A stretch of 64,000 bases of DNA. Origin: Synaphobranchus kaupii. Taxonomy: Eukaryota; Chordata; Actinopteri; Anguilliformes; Synaphobranchidae. Under the pieces are notes generated by a model. It was not told the DNA's origin. It was given only the letters and a program-made list of their open reading frames with translations, and ran no database searches. Made by a program: the position numbers and the translations under genes. Below, piece after piece: positions 24,701 to 37,900 of this stretch; position 1 is the first letter of the stretch, and each line of letters begins with the position of its first letter. The stretch covers positions 109,962,266-110,026,265 of the forward strand of contig CM056377.1 of assembly GCA_029718625.1 (NCBI GenBank). Direction: 5' to 3'.

Positions 24701-26557
24701 TCATTTGTTTTATATTCCAGCATTTGTTTGGTTGGGTGGAAATTATTCAAATACATTATTTGCACATGCAATTCCTGCAATTTTGATTTCATTCTACTGA
24801 ATATTATAGCTGTAGTATGGAAGGTTGGCACTCTGTGGCTGTTTATACATAGCTGTTTGGGAGGGTTTTCTGTACTTCACTCAACTAACTCAATTCTGTG
24901 ATTTAGCTTGCTAAAGAAGCGTTTTTTTTCAGGAACAAGCAGGTTTAACATTTTTATGATGCAAATCATTTGAATTGTTAGATTTGATTTTATGACTATG
25001 TTATTGATGAGACTATGTTCATGTGTGTATTTTCAGACTGCTTAAAGCATAAAAGGCAAAAACTTTTCTTTTTTTTGGCCATAACCAATAGAAGACTGAA
25101 CAAGGTAAGCTTTTGACTGGTTGGGCAAGAAATGACAAATCTTTGCCAATTGTCTTAAAGGTGAACTCAGGTGTGGGTCAATGGATAACAGTGGTGTAAT
25201 TTAAATTTTTTATTGCCAACATTGTCTATTAGAACTCAAAATCAACCAATGCATTTCCCACACTCATTAAGTTTTATTACTTTATTAATAAGGTGCAAAT
25301 GATCAGGTCATTGTAGTGAGTCGTGTCTAAGAGGTGTCCGTCCTTTGCTCCATAGGGGAAAGAGGAAGTCAAGGTCCGGTGGCAGCCTTGTTCAGCCTGG
25401 TAAGTCTTTGATGTTATTATGAGAAATAATATTTGATCTTTTGGCTATATGACACAAATTACTCCTTCCATGGATACATTTGCAAACTCAGACAAACATA
25501 GATCCAAATGTATCAAAACAGACCAAATATAATCTTATATTAATGGTAACACTATAGTAACACTATAAGATCACATCACAAACTCTTTGGAAGGGTACAA
25601 ATTTGTGGAGGGACCATTTCTACATTTTCTGATATAATCCATTTAGCCATTGTTCAGCAAAGTCTCTTCCACAGTGACTACCTATCGCACTTGCCTTTCT
25701 AATATGTTGCTGTTGTTGTGTAAAAACATCAATTTTTTAAACAAATTGTTTATGTATGTATTCTTTAAATGTGTATTATGTATATATTCTACAACTAAAA
25801 TTTGATGCCTGCAACACGTTCCAAAAAAGTCTTTTTTTACCCCTGTCACAACTTTTTTGGAACGTGTTGCAGGCATCAAATTCAGAATTAGCATATATTT
25901 TTAAAAATTAATAATGTTGATAAGGTAAAACATTAAATGTATTTTCTTTGTACTGTTTTCAATTAAATATATGTAAAAGAGAATTTACAAATCACTGCTT
26001 TCTACTTTTATAGGCATTTCACATACTCTCCCAACTTTTTTGGAATTGGGGTTGTATGTGACCATTCTGACATAAATGCATTCTGTTGCAAATTTACAAA
26101 TGGTACAGCCTCTTCTTTAAAGGTGCAGTAGGCAAGATTTTTTTCTATATCATTTTGGCGAAATTACTAAATTTGCTCATTACATTCCAGCAGCTATCAA
26201 TAAATCAAGTGTTCTGAGAAAAAATCTGGTTTCTGTGAGTGTCCTGGGCTCTTAATAGGCTGTTAAAAAATCAACCATGAATGTGCAGTGAATAGTTTTT
26301 GAGTTATTGACCTTAAATGAGACTAGTAAAAACTAGGCTCTAGCGGGCCAAAGTCAATCTCAGTCTTGATTATAAAATGATGGACAAGGCTTAACTTGGA
26401 AATCTGAACTGAATGGACACAGGATGTAATCTTACAACCTCTAAATGTGTTTACTAATTATTTGACTTTTGTATTATTATTTCACAGTGGCAAAGAATGG
26501 GAGGAGACATGGGAGCCAGCAAAAAGATTTCAATTGCACCTTGACTTCCAGCCATAG
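18747..26557 (+). CDS. Accessory (passenger) protein of the giant transposon, Cys-rich with PTTAPAP repeats
   Basis: I assemble six coding exons: 18,750-18,954 (ATG at 18,750), 21,502-21,667, 21,841-22,650, 25,037-25,104, 25,356-25,399 and 26,488-26,557 (TAG). Splice borders are GT/AG throughout and phases agree. The protein would be about 453 residues. The N-terminus has a zinc-ribbon-like Cys set (PCPHC, then CKTCKSC) with the block [16 protein letters not shown] joined to [17 protein letters not shown] long PTTAPAP repeat follows, then a basic stretch (MKKRKNAEK), and a C-terminal [18 protein letters not shown]. One extra G in the seven-G run at 18,892-18,898 breaks the frame in the first coding exon. 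I recall similar proteins in other fish only vaguely. Function unknown. A DNA-binding or transposition-accessory role is inference from location. Confidence 0.72.
19034..20410 (-). mobile_element. Old Tc1-like element in accessory-gene intron
   Basis: Begins AAAGTGCCTTCCATAATGTT, a start typical of an old Tc1 group. Minus-strand transposase remnants are at 19,483-19,731 ([16 protein letters not shown]) and 19,290-19,480 ([27 protein letters not shown]) in different frames. The right terminal repeat is not clearly preserved, so the end is approximate. Confidence 0.7.
21856..22622. repeat. Coding tandem repeat, 24-nt unit with 21- and 30-nt variants
   Basis: The basic unit is CCCCACCACCCACCACAGCA plus CCAG (24 nt, PPPTTAPA). 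Shorter 21-nt units lack one CCA and 30-nt units carry an extra CCCCAG. All variants are multiples of three, so frame is kept. About 32 units. In the accessory gene it encodes a Pro/Thr/Ala linker likely to be disordered. A second open frame gives HHPPQHQP and the reverse strand is open as well, which is a by-product of the unit and no evidence for more genes. Confidence 0.9.
22651..23135. other. Accessory-gene intron, no feature seen
   Basis: Intronic sequence between the repeat exon and the LTR. No coding block or repeat boundary recognised. Confidence 0.4.
23136..24664 (-). mobile_element. Solo LTR of a retrotransposon (1,529 bp)
   Basis: Starts TGTTACGAACC and ends GGAACATTACA, so it has TG...CA ends with the TGT/ACA mirror. 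It is flanked by a perfect 5-bp duplication CACAT (23,131-23,135 and 24,665-24,669), as made by LTR-element integrases. On the minus strand an AATAAAG polyadenylation signal lies about 75 bases from the 3' end, giving the orientation. No internal region or second LTR, so it is a solo LTR. Gypsy-type origin is likely but not proved. Open frames inside are not genes. Confidence 0.83.
23335..23712. repeat. 74-bp minisatellite inside the LTR
   Basis: Five units of 73-75 bp, each with GGAACTGGACTGGACTGGA, then GGGAGGTCCACAC and a GGAACGGAATGTTCC-like palindrome. Sub-repeats CTGGA occur inside each unit. Degenerate partial units continue to about 23,820. Confidence 0.88.
25812..26057. mobile_element. 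Mariner-type MITE
   Basis: Left part carries ACCCCTGTCACAACTTTTTT and the right end CCCAACTTTTTTGGAATTGG then GGTTGTA. The body (AATTAGCATATATTTTTAAA ... GAGAATTTACAAATCACTGC) matches, in the other orientation, the copy at 48,547-48,725. No coding capacity. A local 30-bp hairpin at 25,807-25,880 (GCCTGCAACACGTTCCAAAA) marks its left end. Confidence 0.65.
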
Positions 26558-28160
26558 TGTGTATTTCAAAAATACTTCAAAAAATAAAAATAACTGTTGG
26601 CATTACAAGTTTATCTCAGTGTTCTTTTTTTTAAATAGTATTGTAGTGCATTTCTAATTAGGGATGCCAATAATTCTGGAGCCTACTGTATATATGTTAT
26701 GATGTTATGGTTGTGTGTTGTAGGCTGTTTTATTTTCTTCACATATGTACAGTAAGTTTTTTTGTATGTTTTGCTTGCTAAAAACAAACCAATTAAAATT
26801 TGTTACAATACAAATATTAGTCTGATAGTGCAAAAATGTGTGAGCCTGACTTGCCTTGACTGTACTGTACTGTAATAGCATAGTTACAGTAGGTCTATAC
26901 TACAGTTATCTCCTGACAGGAACAAAGAGTCCAGCTGGTAATAGGCATGATTTCAGTCACAATGCCTGCAAAACATGGCAAAGTAGTAAATTGTATAACT
27001 ACAGTATCCAACAGCCAGACAGATAATAAACATAGTTCTCAAGCTCTAGCCCTGGATACATGTCTATAATTTATGATGATGGTTGACTATAGCTACCAAT
27101 CCTTGATTTAACTGGAAGCACTGCCCCCTCTAGACTCTAGTAGGACCATAGTATCTTTTTCCATAGAAAGAAATGAAGTCATGTTTGACCTCACTTAACC
27201 ACTTTCAGCATTCTACATTTTGACATAGGCTATGTAGTCTATGGTACATGTTTAATGTGCACTGTAAATTTTGATTTCCAAATTTCTAAATACCACATAA
27301 TATCTGAGCATTGCTCTCCATCAGATGCATTCCTATAATTCATCATGCTCTTTACCAGAAAGGAGCAATCTGTTCTTCTGAGGTCAGGTTATTCAACATA
27401 TGCAACAGGCCACTCTGCATGTTCTACCAGTTACTCTGCATTGTTGGGTGCTGGGAGGGTGACATCAAACACAGGAGGCCAGCACGCTCAACAAACTGAT
27501 CAATAAGACCAGCTCCGTCACGGCAGAGAGCTGTGGAAATAACACGTCATTCTGTGTAAACTTTTTTTTAAATTGTTTTTTCAATTTTATATAGCATTCC
27601 ATATAAGAAGCAAATGAGCACAAAAAGGTCAAAAGATTAAAGAGAAATAGCTTAATTTTTAAAAAGATATGTAAAGACATATCACAAAACATGACAATGT
27701 GTAGGGGTTGGAAGAATGGATGGGTTCACCATGGTACAAAAGATACCTGACCAATCCTACCACCACAGGCCAGGCATGCCATGCAATATGGATGGACCAA
27801 CCCAGGGAGGGAGGAGCGGGAGACCCTTATCATCATTCTGTTGCTGATATTTCACTGTTCTGCTTTCTGGTGGACGACAAGGTAACGTGTTTGCACTGTG
27901 GTGCAAAAGAAAGCCCCAATACCCATCTGTGTACAGTTTGTACTCTAGTTTTTTTTTTTATTACTCAAACTTAATGGAGGGTACCAGGTGAATAGTGGGA
28001 AATTTTCATTCTATCAAAATAAATTTGCATGTGATAAATACGGGCACAAATGCAAACAGTTTTTTTGTGTTATGACACATTTTGTTGTTAGGATATTCAA
28101 ACGAGAACTGCTGGTCTCTTGACTTCACTTCCGGTGAAACTTTGTTCCACTAGTGTTAGC
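26558..28160. other. Spacer between convergent genes, left part
   Basis: AT-rich sequence after the accessory-gene stop. No coding signature or clear repeat ends. Convergent arrangement suggests both 3' ends and polyadenylation sites lie here (AATAAA-like motifs are present but not diagnostic). Confidence 0.35.
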
Positions 28161-28164
28161 AGCC

Positions 28165-28728
28165 TTGGGGTGGGTCCCAAAACTTGAAAAATGCATCCTC
28201 TTTCCCTCCACTACCACCTCCTCTCCTCTGTGCCCCAGAAACAGATCTTTGTGTCTTAATCTAATGTTGCTGATTACATATTAATTGTTACTTATTAGTT
28301 AATGTGTCGACGTGAACCGCAATGTCAGGTACATTGTATACTGTACATGCAACTACTTGTACTGAAAACATTCAGGCAGTTTTGCATACTTCCATGTAGG
28401 AGAGGAGTGGAGGAAAGGGTGCTGCGCCCCAATATTCTTCACTCCCCACCTCCTTTCCTCCACTCTCCCACTACCACTCCTCTCCTACACAGAAGTATGC
28501 AAAACTGCCTGAATGTTTTGAGTACAAGTAGTTGCATGTACAGTATACAATGTACTTGACATTGCGGTTTGCGTTGAGATAATCAATTTGTAACTATTTG
28601 TAAGTAATATGTAGCCAAATCAGCAAAATTAGATTAGGACACAAAGATCGAATTCCGGAGCACGGAGGAGAGGAGGTGGTAGTGGAGGAAAGGAGGATGT
28701 ATTTTTCGAGTATTGGGATGCACCCGAG
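28165..28728. mobile_element. Near-palindromic foldback element (564 bp)
   Basis: The left end GGGGTGGGTCCCAAAACTTG and the right end, read inward, GGGTGCATCCCAATACTCG start arms that pair over almost the whole length. Paired blocks include GTACATTGTATACTGTACAT and AGGCAGTTTTGCATACTTC. The turn is near 28,440. Related partial sequence (GGGGTGCGTCACAATATTC) follows at 28,743-28,815. No coding capacity. Family uncertain. Confidence 0.75.
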
Positions 28729-28901
28729 GAGTTAAGAATATTTGGGGTGCGTCACAATATTCTTCACTCCTCACTTCCTTTCCTCCACTTGTCTCCTACC
28801 CGGAAGTATGATTGGGAGCTGATCCTTTGTAGTCCTCGTGCAGCTCATCACCAAGGAAACAACCAGATTATATGACTCGTCGTTTTCACTTGGTGCTCCG
28901 C

Positions 28902-29021
28902 TAGGGTTGCCAACCGTCGCTTGAAATAAGGGATCGTCCCTTATTTGGACAATAAAAGACCCGTCCCTTATTGAACTGATAAGGGATCGTCCCTTATTTC
29001 AAGGGACGGTTGGCAACCCTA
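28902..29021. mobile_element. 120-bp hAT-type MITE with 8-bp target duplication
   Basis: Ends TAGGGTTGCCAACCGTC and GACGGTTGGCAACCCTA are inverted. A perfect 8-bp duplication TGCTCCGC flanks it (28,894-28,901 and 29,022-29,029), as made by hAT transposases. The interior is also a partial palindrome around AAGGGATCGTCCCTTATT. Confidence 0.85.
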
Positions 29022-29029
29022 TGCTCCGC

Positions 29030-31979
29030 TCACTCGTCGGTTAAGATATCGAAATGAATAATTAGCTAACATTTTGCCTAATAAACTGTGCCATGTAAAT
29101 GCTTACTTTATTGTGGATGGTTACAGCGTAAATTATTGTGTACGTTAATTAGCAGAAAAACGACGAGTACCATGATGCAACAGTGATAACAGACCAAAGA
29201 TTTTTGATATGACATAACTATAATGACGTCGTCCACTCTCGGCTGGCCTGTCTCGTGGGACATACCAAAACAATCGCGTACCAAAACAATCGTGAAGCCT
29301 TTCGGTTTCGGAACGATGAAATACTTAATTTTCTTATACGAAGCTGTCGCTTTTGCCATGAAATGCGCTAGGACAGCATGTAGCAGTAGGCTATATCGGA
29401 ACAGGTGTTCAACGGGACTTCCGCTTTACCTCCCTATACTGTGGACAGAGCTGCAAATATCCGCAAAGACTAGCTGGCTCTTGTTATCCCCGCTACAACC
29501 TCTATACCGTAATAACTAATAAACGTATGTGTTATTTTCTCACAGCATACCAAAAGTCGTGTTAAGGTTAAAGCTTTTCTTTTGAATATTGCGCGGATAC
29601 ATCCGTTCTGAATCCTAACGTCACAACCCTAACCCTACCCCGGAAGAATGACAAAAAGAACTACAATTTGCGCTGATTTGTAATACAGAGTACTATGCCA
29701 TAACACATATTTGTAGTTCTACCTAGTTTTCACTATGATTTAAAGTTGTGACAATGAAACAGACAATCGTAGTAGGGGTCTATTTGAGGTGCGAAACACG
29801 CCTGTTTTGTCAGATTTTAAATATGTTATTGTTAAGAGGGTGAAACCAGGTTTTTCCCAGGTTTTCACCCTAGTCAGTGCCCCCCCATATTGGGGTGCCT
29901 TTGGTTCTAATAGTACAGCTCAAAAGCTTTACAAAACTGTTGACCCCATGTCTGTAGCACAATATGTTGCTGCCCTGTAAGCCTTCAAAAGTGTCTCTGT
30001 TTCAAGGTTCAAAGGTCATCTCCGAGGTGCAGGAAGCATGCAAAGTCTTCACACTTACATATGTTACTCTCTAGGTCCAGACCTTTCCGAGGATATATCT
30101 GGTTTTGTCCTACGACAAAGTTAAAATTTTACCCCTGTCCCGCCCAAGGCTCTGTCATGCTTAGTTTCTGAGACCCTTTGAGATACCTAGCTGTAAAAAA
30201 AACAAGTCAAATTATTTATTTGCATATTTAGCAGCCACAATCGTTCAATGCATCTATGTATGACTTATACACAATCATTTCTTTCTATTTTGGGCAGTGA
30301 AGACCTAATTTTCCACGTAAAATATATAATCATTTATCTATACCAATATTTTCCTATTGAAAATATTTTATTTTAGCCCCTCCCCCTAACCCCGCATGGT
30401 CCTACCTGGCCAACATTGGTGGATGTGTAGTGTCACTACCCGTGTATATACAGTTAAAGTTATGTAGACCTAGTTCTAAATATGACCCTGCTATGCCCTT
30501 TAAAGATAACCGGGAGCTTTAATACAGAATTCTGAGCTGCCTAAAAATAGTTGTCAACCAGGCTGCCTGTGCCTCACCATGAATGCATAGTGCCTCAACA
30601 TGAATGCATACTGGGGATACTTCTTTTATGCTGGGGTGTGCTTAACGAATGGGATGGATGTGACCATGAAATTCAATGAGTAGCTATAACCTACAACACA
30701 TCTCCATATTTCATAATCAAGATCATAAGTGTTGAAACTATTTGATAGCAATGTACACAATTCTACAATGTTTTTTTTCTGACAGACACAACGTGTGAAC
30801 ACAGGCTTAGACTACGTTCAAAGCACAAATAAATTAAATATAGCTACTGTACATTTATTAATAGGTTTCCATAAAACTTCAAGTGAAAAGGCAGCAAATG
30901 CGTGCTTTCACGCAAAAAAGTAGCCTAGAGAATGATGATTAAAGATTATCATGAACTGATGACCTATCATTTATCTTATAATACTCTTTCTTCTTTATAT
31001 TAGCCTATAACAGTCTCGGATATCATAGCATCGGATATCGACGATGATTGACTGCTCCCCCGATGGGAGCTGTACATCGGGATTTACAGACGATATCTAC
31101 TTCGAAATCGCTTCCACCTGCAAGCGCTGCACCTTGAAAGAGCATAATCCTGCATCGCATAATGCGCAATGGAGAGCCAAACATGCATAACTGTGCAATA
31201 ACCTGTTCAAGCTAAACAAACTTGGGCTGTAGTAGGCAAGTTAGGCATGTCAAACAAGGCAAGAGGGACGCATCTTGCAACGTCGGAGCCTATTGTCAGA
31301 GACAAGAAAGCCTCCATTTGTCTTTTTCGCTCACTCATCCCTCGTTTTGTTTTTCTGACTTTTGCAACATCGTAGATTCTTGAAGTTATTTAGTCTTTTC
31401 TTTTTGTCTAATCTCTTCACGATTGTGATTTTGTTAATGACCGCTGCATGTGCCAACCGATGAAGCCGCCAACAACTACGCGAGGACAGGCTTTATAATG
31501 TAAAAATGGTAGACCAGACCAAATGCATTTATTTCTGATAAGCATACATCATACACTTTGTTGCATTACTATGCTATGATAGAGGCTAGAAGAATATTAG
31601 GTCAGGCGAATAAGCCATAAGATAAATAATATATCGTAACATGGGTCCAACCGATAAAAAATCATATGAAAACGCAAGTTAGAAAGAAAACAGGCTAATT
31701 ATAAAAATGAATGAATGAATGAAGCGGACAGTGTTGTAGTGTTCACATGCATGTTTATTTAAAACATTGTTGGCTTATCAACGCTTCATCTCAAAAGGAA
31801 AAATAATGACCAGTAACACCAGGAAAGACCATTGCATATTAATTTTAAAAAGTGAAAATACAATAAACAAGCTAATACATTTTTTTTCAATCATACATTT
31901 TTTCATTGAAATTTAGTGCTAAATCCAAAGTGCTGGACTACAGAGCCAAAAAACCGTTGAGCCAAAAAACTTTAACCCT
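29030..31979. other. Spacer between convergent genes, right part
   Basis: No coding signature. Contains low-complexity and short inverted stretches only (for example GATATC-rich 31,015-31,060). Short open frames lack any recognisable domain. Confidence 0.35.
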
Positions 31980-34900
31980 TCAGATATCCTCAAATTCTGC
32001 ATCCGATGATTCCGCCTCACTCTCAGACACGTCATCCTCCAATTCATCTTCCTTCAATTCCACTGTATGCATACTGGCATCACAAGAAATGATGTTTCTG
32101 TAGGCAGTCTTAACATGTCCTTGATGAGACAGCAATAGATGCAGTGTCTTTTTAAGAAGGCACATAAGTCCCCGGTGTCCCTCCTCAGTGTGCCCAGATG
32201 GGAAGCCTTGGGAAATAAGAAGTGGAAAATAAATAAAAAAAACAAGGATTTTACTAATCATAATCCGGTATGGAATGATTTCACTTAATAACAAGGCATT
32301 CTTGAGTCATTGACAAAGTATTTATATGGAGAATTTTAGACACCAATCATGAATAGATGGAGTGAGCATATACAACCGTTACAAAACACACTGGCTAACC
32401 AGATGCAGCCTTAAGTGTAGATTTTAACTTCCAGTAAAGCATATAGTACCTTACATGCGTTATCTGGGTATATTTAGACAGAATTAGTGTAGGGGAGACA
32501 CTGAATGAGGCAGGCCCTAAAACAGGGTATTGAATATTTTGTCCGATGATCACAAATTAAGGTTGTAAATCTACAGTATACTGTTCAGTATAAAAAAGGA
32601 TCGGAACTCGGTACTCAGTATCGGCAATGAAAAAGTGTTATTGGTGAATCTCTAAAACTTAATGCTATTACTTGTCAGTGTTAAGCATCATAGCATGAGT
32701 GAGTCACCCGAGTCAAACATTGTACATCCACATCAGCACTGCTGCTGCGTCACCGTAAGAAAAAACACTAATCAAATTCAACAAAATGTAAGTTGATTAA
32801 AAAATACATGCTTACTATGATGTCTGATGTTCTCTGTCACCTCAGAGAGAAGGTTGGTCAGCTCCCCTGCTCTTTTCTGTAGAAAGACACAGTGTTGGGC
32901 CATCTCTCCCAGAAGGATGCCTTCTTCCTCGGTGAGGCGTTCAACGAGCATCACCTGGTCAAACAATTTTTTTCTCAACCCCAATCCAACACTGGAACCT
33001 GCAAGGACACATTTGTTTATGTCAAAGCCTTGATTGTTGACAGGTTCAGCTCACAACAAACAATAATATGACAAGCGCCAGATGTTCATCCTCATGTTGC
33101 CTCCCCCACCCCTGCCCACCCACCTTCTCCTGTCCACTCCCCTCCCCAACTGGCTTAAACAGTTCTATCCCAGGTTTTCTTGGTTATACCTTGATGTGTA
33201 CAATGCAAGGCAATAACAAATGAATGGTTGGGCAGAAAAGCTAAGAGGATGCAGTTTCTCCAAACATGAATGATTTGCACTCGAAGCCAATTTAAAAAAA
33301 TTAATGCCTTTAATATGACACTGCACACTTCACTTGATTAGCTACAAAGCAAAGGGGTCTGGTGAGAGAATTTGCTAACACTGTTTAATTCAGACAAAAC
33401 CTAGGATTAGGCTTTCAGTTAGTAGTAGGATGGTACCATCAGCATGTTCCTCCCATGGCCAGATGAATGCCACATCTGGATTGCTGCCGTCACAGCTGAT
33501 CTTGTCAGTCAGAATAGTAACCGCCTCATTGTAGCAGGAGATGGCCTCAGTCAACTGCTTCTTTGTCTTAGTGATGGTCTTTCTGATCCGAAACCTTTGT
33601 TTGTTGCTGTCTATTAGACGGTTATATATAACACAGAATAAGGTAAAACACGTGGCATAATTAACTTCCATTAGGCAGCAGTACTATGGAGAGCTGTCAC
33701 CTTTTTTAAAGCAGTTCATTTTGGGCAAGGCAGAGTATGCACAAGTTCTATATATACAGTCAAGCCGGAAAGTCTGCACACTCCTTTCACCTTCTCCACA
33801 TTTTATTACGTTACAGACATATACTACATCAGGGTGTCTGCAGGTATCAAGAAGTTAATTTTAAGACTTTTTAAGACATTTTTAATGCCACCTAGAATGA
33901 AATTTAAGACCAAACTTGCAACAAAAATAAGCATGAAAAGTGAAAGATACACTCTTCGCAACTGAGTATGTAATATTGTCAAGAATTAAGTTAGCAGAAG
34001 TGGTTCTGGTATTCCACAAACCACCGGATGCTCTTGAAAGGGAGCAGTACGCCTAACTGGAGAAGACAATGGGCGATATTTTCAGGCTCTTACTCCAGTG
34101 CGCTAAGACAGGCGGTGTGGCAAAAATGTGTAATGGAATGGAATGCTCTGTGTCTACTGCATGTGTACTGCATTCAATTCCATGCCATATTTTCACCACA
34201 CCACCTGTCTTAGTGCACAGCGCACTGGAGTAAGAGCCTGAAAACAGCACCCATTGGGCCTCAGCACCCAATTGGGCCTCATTCAAGTACACATTTGATC
34301 GTAAATGGGAGCATAAATGTGATGTAAATCTAGATTAGATTTACAATTAATACAAGAAATACAAATACAAGAAGAGATGTTCGAATTTGCGGCAACACGA
34401 GTGTGGGCTGTAGCTGCAAAAAAAACCCGTTCATGGCGCCAAAACAGCTAAAACAAACTGCGCGGTCAATGAAAAATAGCTTTGCACACAGACGAATTTC
34501 GCGAGATAATCAGCTATACAATAAAAAAAGAATCGACACTACCTTCAGCTGCCAATGAGTGATCCCTGTAACAAATAAACATTAAAAGACTAAGAGCAGG
34601 TTAAAGAACAGGAAAGTACCGAAATTGGTTTAAAACGCATAAATCTGGGATCGTATAATTGTGCAGAACGGAGCAATTGGAGTCTGCTGGCGTGCTCTTG
34701 AATATTGTTTCTGCTTCTCGCTTTGCATATGGGATTCTACCGCCCTGAATCCCATTGTACCAAGCTTGAAACATTTGCGACATATACTGCATCGGGCTTC
34801 GGAGACATTACCGGGCACGGGTTTTAACCATGTTGAGTATTCGCTTTTCTCAAGTCATTTATCGTTAAACTTGCATTTACCCATGAATCCGTTAGTTTGC

Positions 34901-37900
34901 TAGCTTGGCTATTACATAGAACTTAGATTGTTACCTCCCTTGACTGAATCCGAAGCAGAAATTTAGCAGAAAGTCATCTTGTCAGAATCGCTCCTACTGA
35001 CAGTAGCCTACTACTGTGGAACAGTTTAGGTTGCTTGGTAACGTAGAAGCACCCGCAAACTCTGCGATCACGTGACTTCACCTAAAAAGGATCCTTGCGT
35101 AATTTCTATCGTATTTTGTTTTCTTTCAGTTTATCATTTGGCAAAACTCCGTATAGTGAGATTGGGAACACATCGCCTCAAAAAATATTTAAGACCTTTC
35201 AAAAACGAATTTAATACAATTTAATACATTTTAAGGCCTTTTTTTAATAAATATGAATTTAAGACTATTTAAGACTTTTTAATGACCCGCGGACACCCTG
35301 TACATGCACTGTCAACTGTGGGACCTTATATAGGCAGGTGTTGGCAATCCCCAATCATGTCCAATCAATTGAATTTATCACAGGTGGACTCCAATTAAGT
35401 TGTAGAAACATCTCAAGCAGTATCAGTGGAAACAAAATGCACCTCAGCTCACTTTTTGGTGTCATATCAATTCATATCATATTTGGTGTACATATATTTA
35501 ACATTTTGATTTTTAATAAATTAGCACAAATGTCTAAAAACTTGTTTTCACTTTGTCATTATCTGCAATTTTGTGTAGCATTTTGAGACAAAAAATGAAC
35601 TCAATCTATTGTAGAATATGTCTGTAACGTAATAAAACGTGGAGAAGGTGAAAGGAGTGTGCAGACTTTCCGGCTTGACTGTATATGAAATAATAACATG
35701 GCACAGCTAAATTTTGCAAATTACAAACTCAGTATTTACATGCATTTTCAAATTGCCAAAGCCACAAAAAAAAATACCATTCTGGCGGTAGAGGTCCCTC
35801 TTTCTTTGTTGCAGGCGGACAAACAACCCTTCAATCCTGCCCTTCAACTCCTCCTGACTTCCACGAGGCTTACCTTTTCCTGGGGGAAAAAAACAAACAA
35901 ATTGTCAGACTTTTTTATTTTTTTAACTTTTCAAATATGATACAATAATTATAGATCTCCTTACCTTGTAGAGCCCATTGTTGGACATCTGACACCCAAT
36001 GCATTTTCTGTTCTTCAGAGCAGTTTAACTCCTCCATCAGAGAACTCAGGTTTTCTGTCTCAGTTCTTCCTCTCTGAACAGTCTAAAAACCAACATGAGA
36101 AAGCGGAGATAACAAGAACAGCATCATACTCTTGAAAACTGAATAGTGTTAAAGTGTCACTTTGGCAAATATTGCCACATTGGGAATGCCAGTGGGAATA
36201 CCTTGCGATATCGCTGAGATAATGAGATGTGTAAAGTCTCAGCTTTTCTTGCATTCCATCCAAACACATGCATTGTGATGATGTCACATCTGGCTGTAAA
36301 ATAAACAGATAAATCAGAAGAATGCACTCAGTAGAGTGCAGACCTCCGCTAAGGCTTAACAATCTTCCCACTTTCAAACTCAACATTTTACTGAGTAGAT
36401 GACAGGAACGCGAGTTGCCTATATTGCCAGTCATAACAGGTCCAGGCTGTAAATCCATGTTATGTATCAACAATAACGGTACACCTCACGGTACACCGTT
36501 GTACATCCAGTTTGGTGCAAAGCAGACAAAATGTTCAGAAGTAACACATAACTTCATGCATTTTTCTGAAATTTGATTGGATGTGGAGGTCATGGGTTCA
36601 ACTATCTAACTATATTTGGCTTATCAATTGTGTAAATAATACATATTGCAACATATTTCAAATGTCATCATGATCAGCTGTTGAGTTCATGTTTTTAGCT
36701 TTGTGAAAATAGCGCCACCATGAGGCCAAATGACTCAAAAACCTCACGGGGCTCCTCGCTATAGTAGGAAAAACATATTTGTCAAATTTGGTGCAAATCA
36801 AAATGGTGGAAAATCCACCATGGTGGACTTCATAGGTGCTATAGGGATCATGCTAAGAATACGAGGTGTAATAAACAGGCACTAAGCTACTTTTGTTGAA
36901 AGGATATCACACAGCAAATTATTCATACAGACCATACAAACAATTTGGTACTCCTGTAGATACTACCAATATTTGGTCTGGCTCATGGACCATTATGGCA
37001 AATGTGTTGTCCATGAGGAGCAATATCTCTTGGTATCATTTTTGTAACTGTATGACTCATGGGTCAGGAGTTACAGAAATTAGAAAATTTAAAGTTTAGC
37101 CTCATGCCGGTGCTAGACGAAAGGTCACAAGGTCACCAAAATCAATAGGTTTCTTCCTCTTGGGGTCATGAATGTGCCCAGCAAACTATGGCAATCCGAA
37201 CATTACTTTTCAAGGACAAAGAAACAGAGTCAAACGGGAGTGAAAACAATCTCCTTGGCGGATGTAATAAACAAATAAAATGTTCAAAATATAAGAATGT
37301 TAGTCAACCTGTCTTTAGCACTTACTGGCTTTAGTCATGTACTTGGTGGTGAGAGCAACTCGTGACACAAAGCTGTTTACTTGTTCCACCTATAGTGACA
37401 CACAAATTGAAAGAGCATAGTGAAGCAGATACAGAAGCCATAAACTGATGTAAAAATAATGTGCTGACACTCAAACCAACAAAACACAATACCTCTTCCC
37501 CAAGGGTTAAGCCAGCCCCAGTTTGATTCCTTCCACTCCATGTGATCTTCACCCAGTTGGACATTTGAGAAAATAAAACATGCACAAAACAGAAGACTTA
37601 TTATATTAGTCATTAACAAATTTAATCACATGTTTGTGTTAGCTAAGGTTTCATAAATCAGGGTTCCTTCATATTTTTGTTAATCAAATTCCATGACTTT
37701 ACATGACAAATACATAATTTCCATTACCTATATTTGTGGGTGTTCAATTGATACATTTTATTGTTGAAACATTTATTTGAATGTCCCAAGCCTATAACTA
37801 AGTCTCAGTCACTTGAGACTTAAGTAATTAGGACGTAATGTATGTTATTTGGGTTATTATTTCTTCAAAGACAACTAAATCTTCCAGCAACCAAGCTTCG

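Larger units (their letters stand above)
33757..35681. mobile_element. Internally deleted Tc1 element carrying a nested element
   Basis: Same family as 10,834-12,878: ends CAGTCAAGCCGGAAAGTCTG and CCGGCTTGACTG flanked by TA. Only about 455 bp of Tc1 remain (33,757-33,829 and 35,301-35,681). The transposase is gone. It lies in intron 14 of the KDZ gene. Confidence 0.88.
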
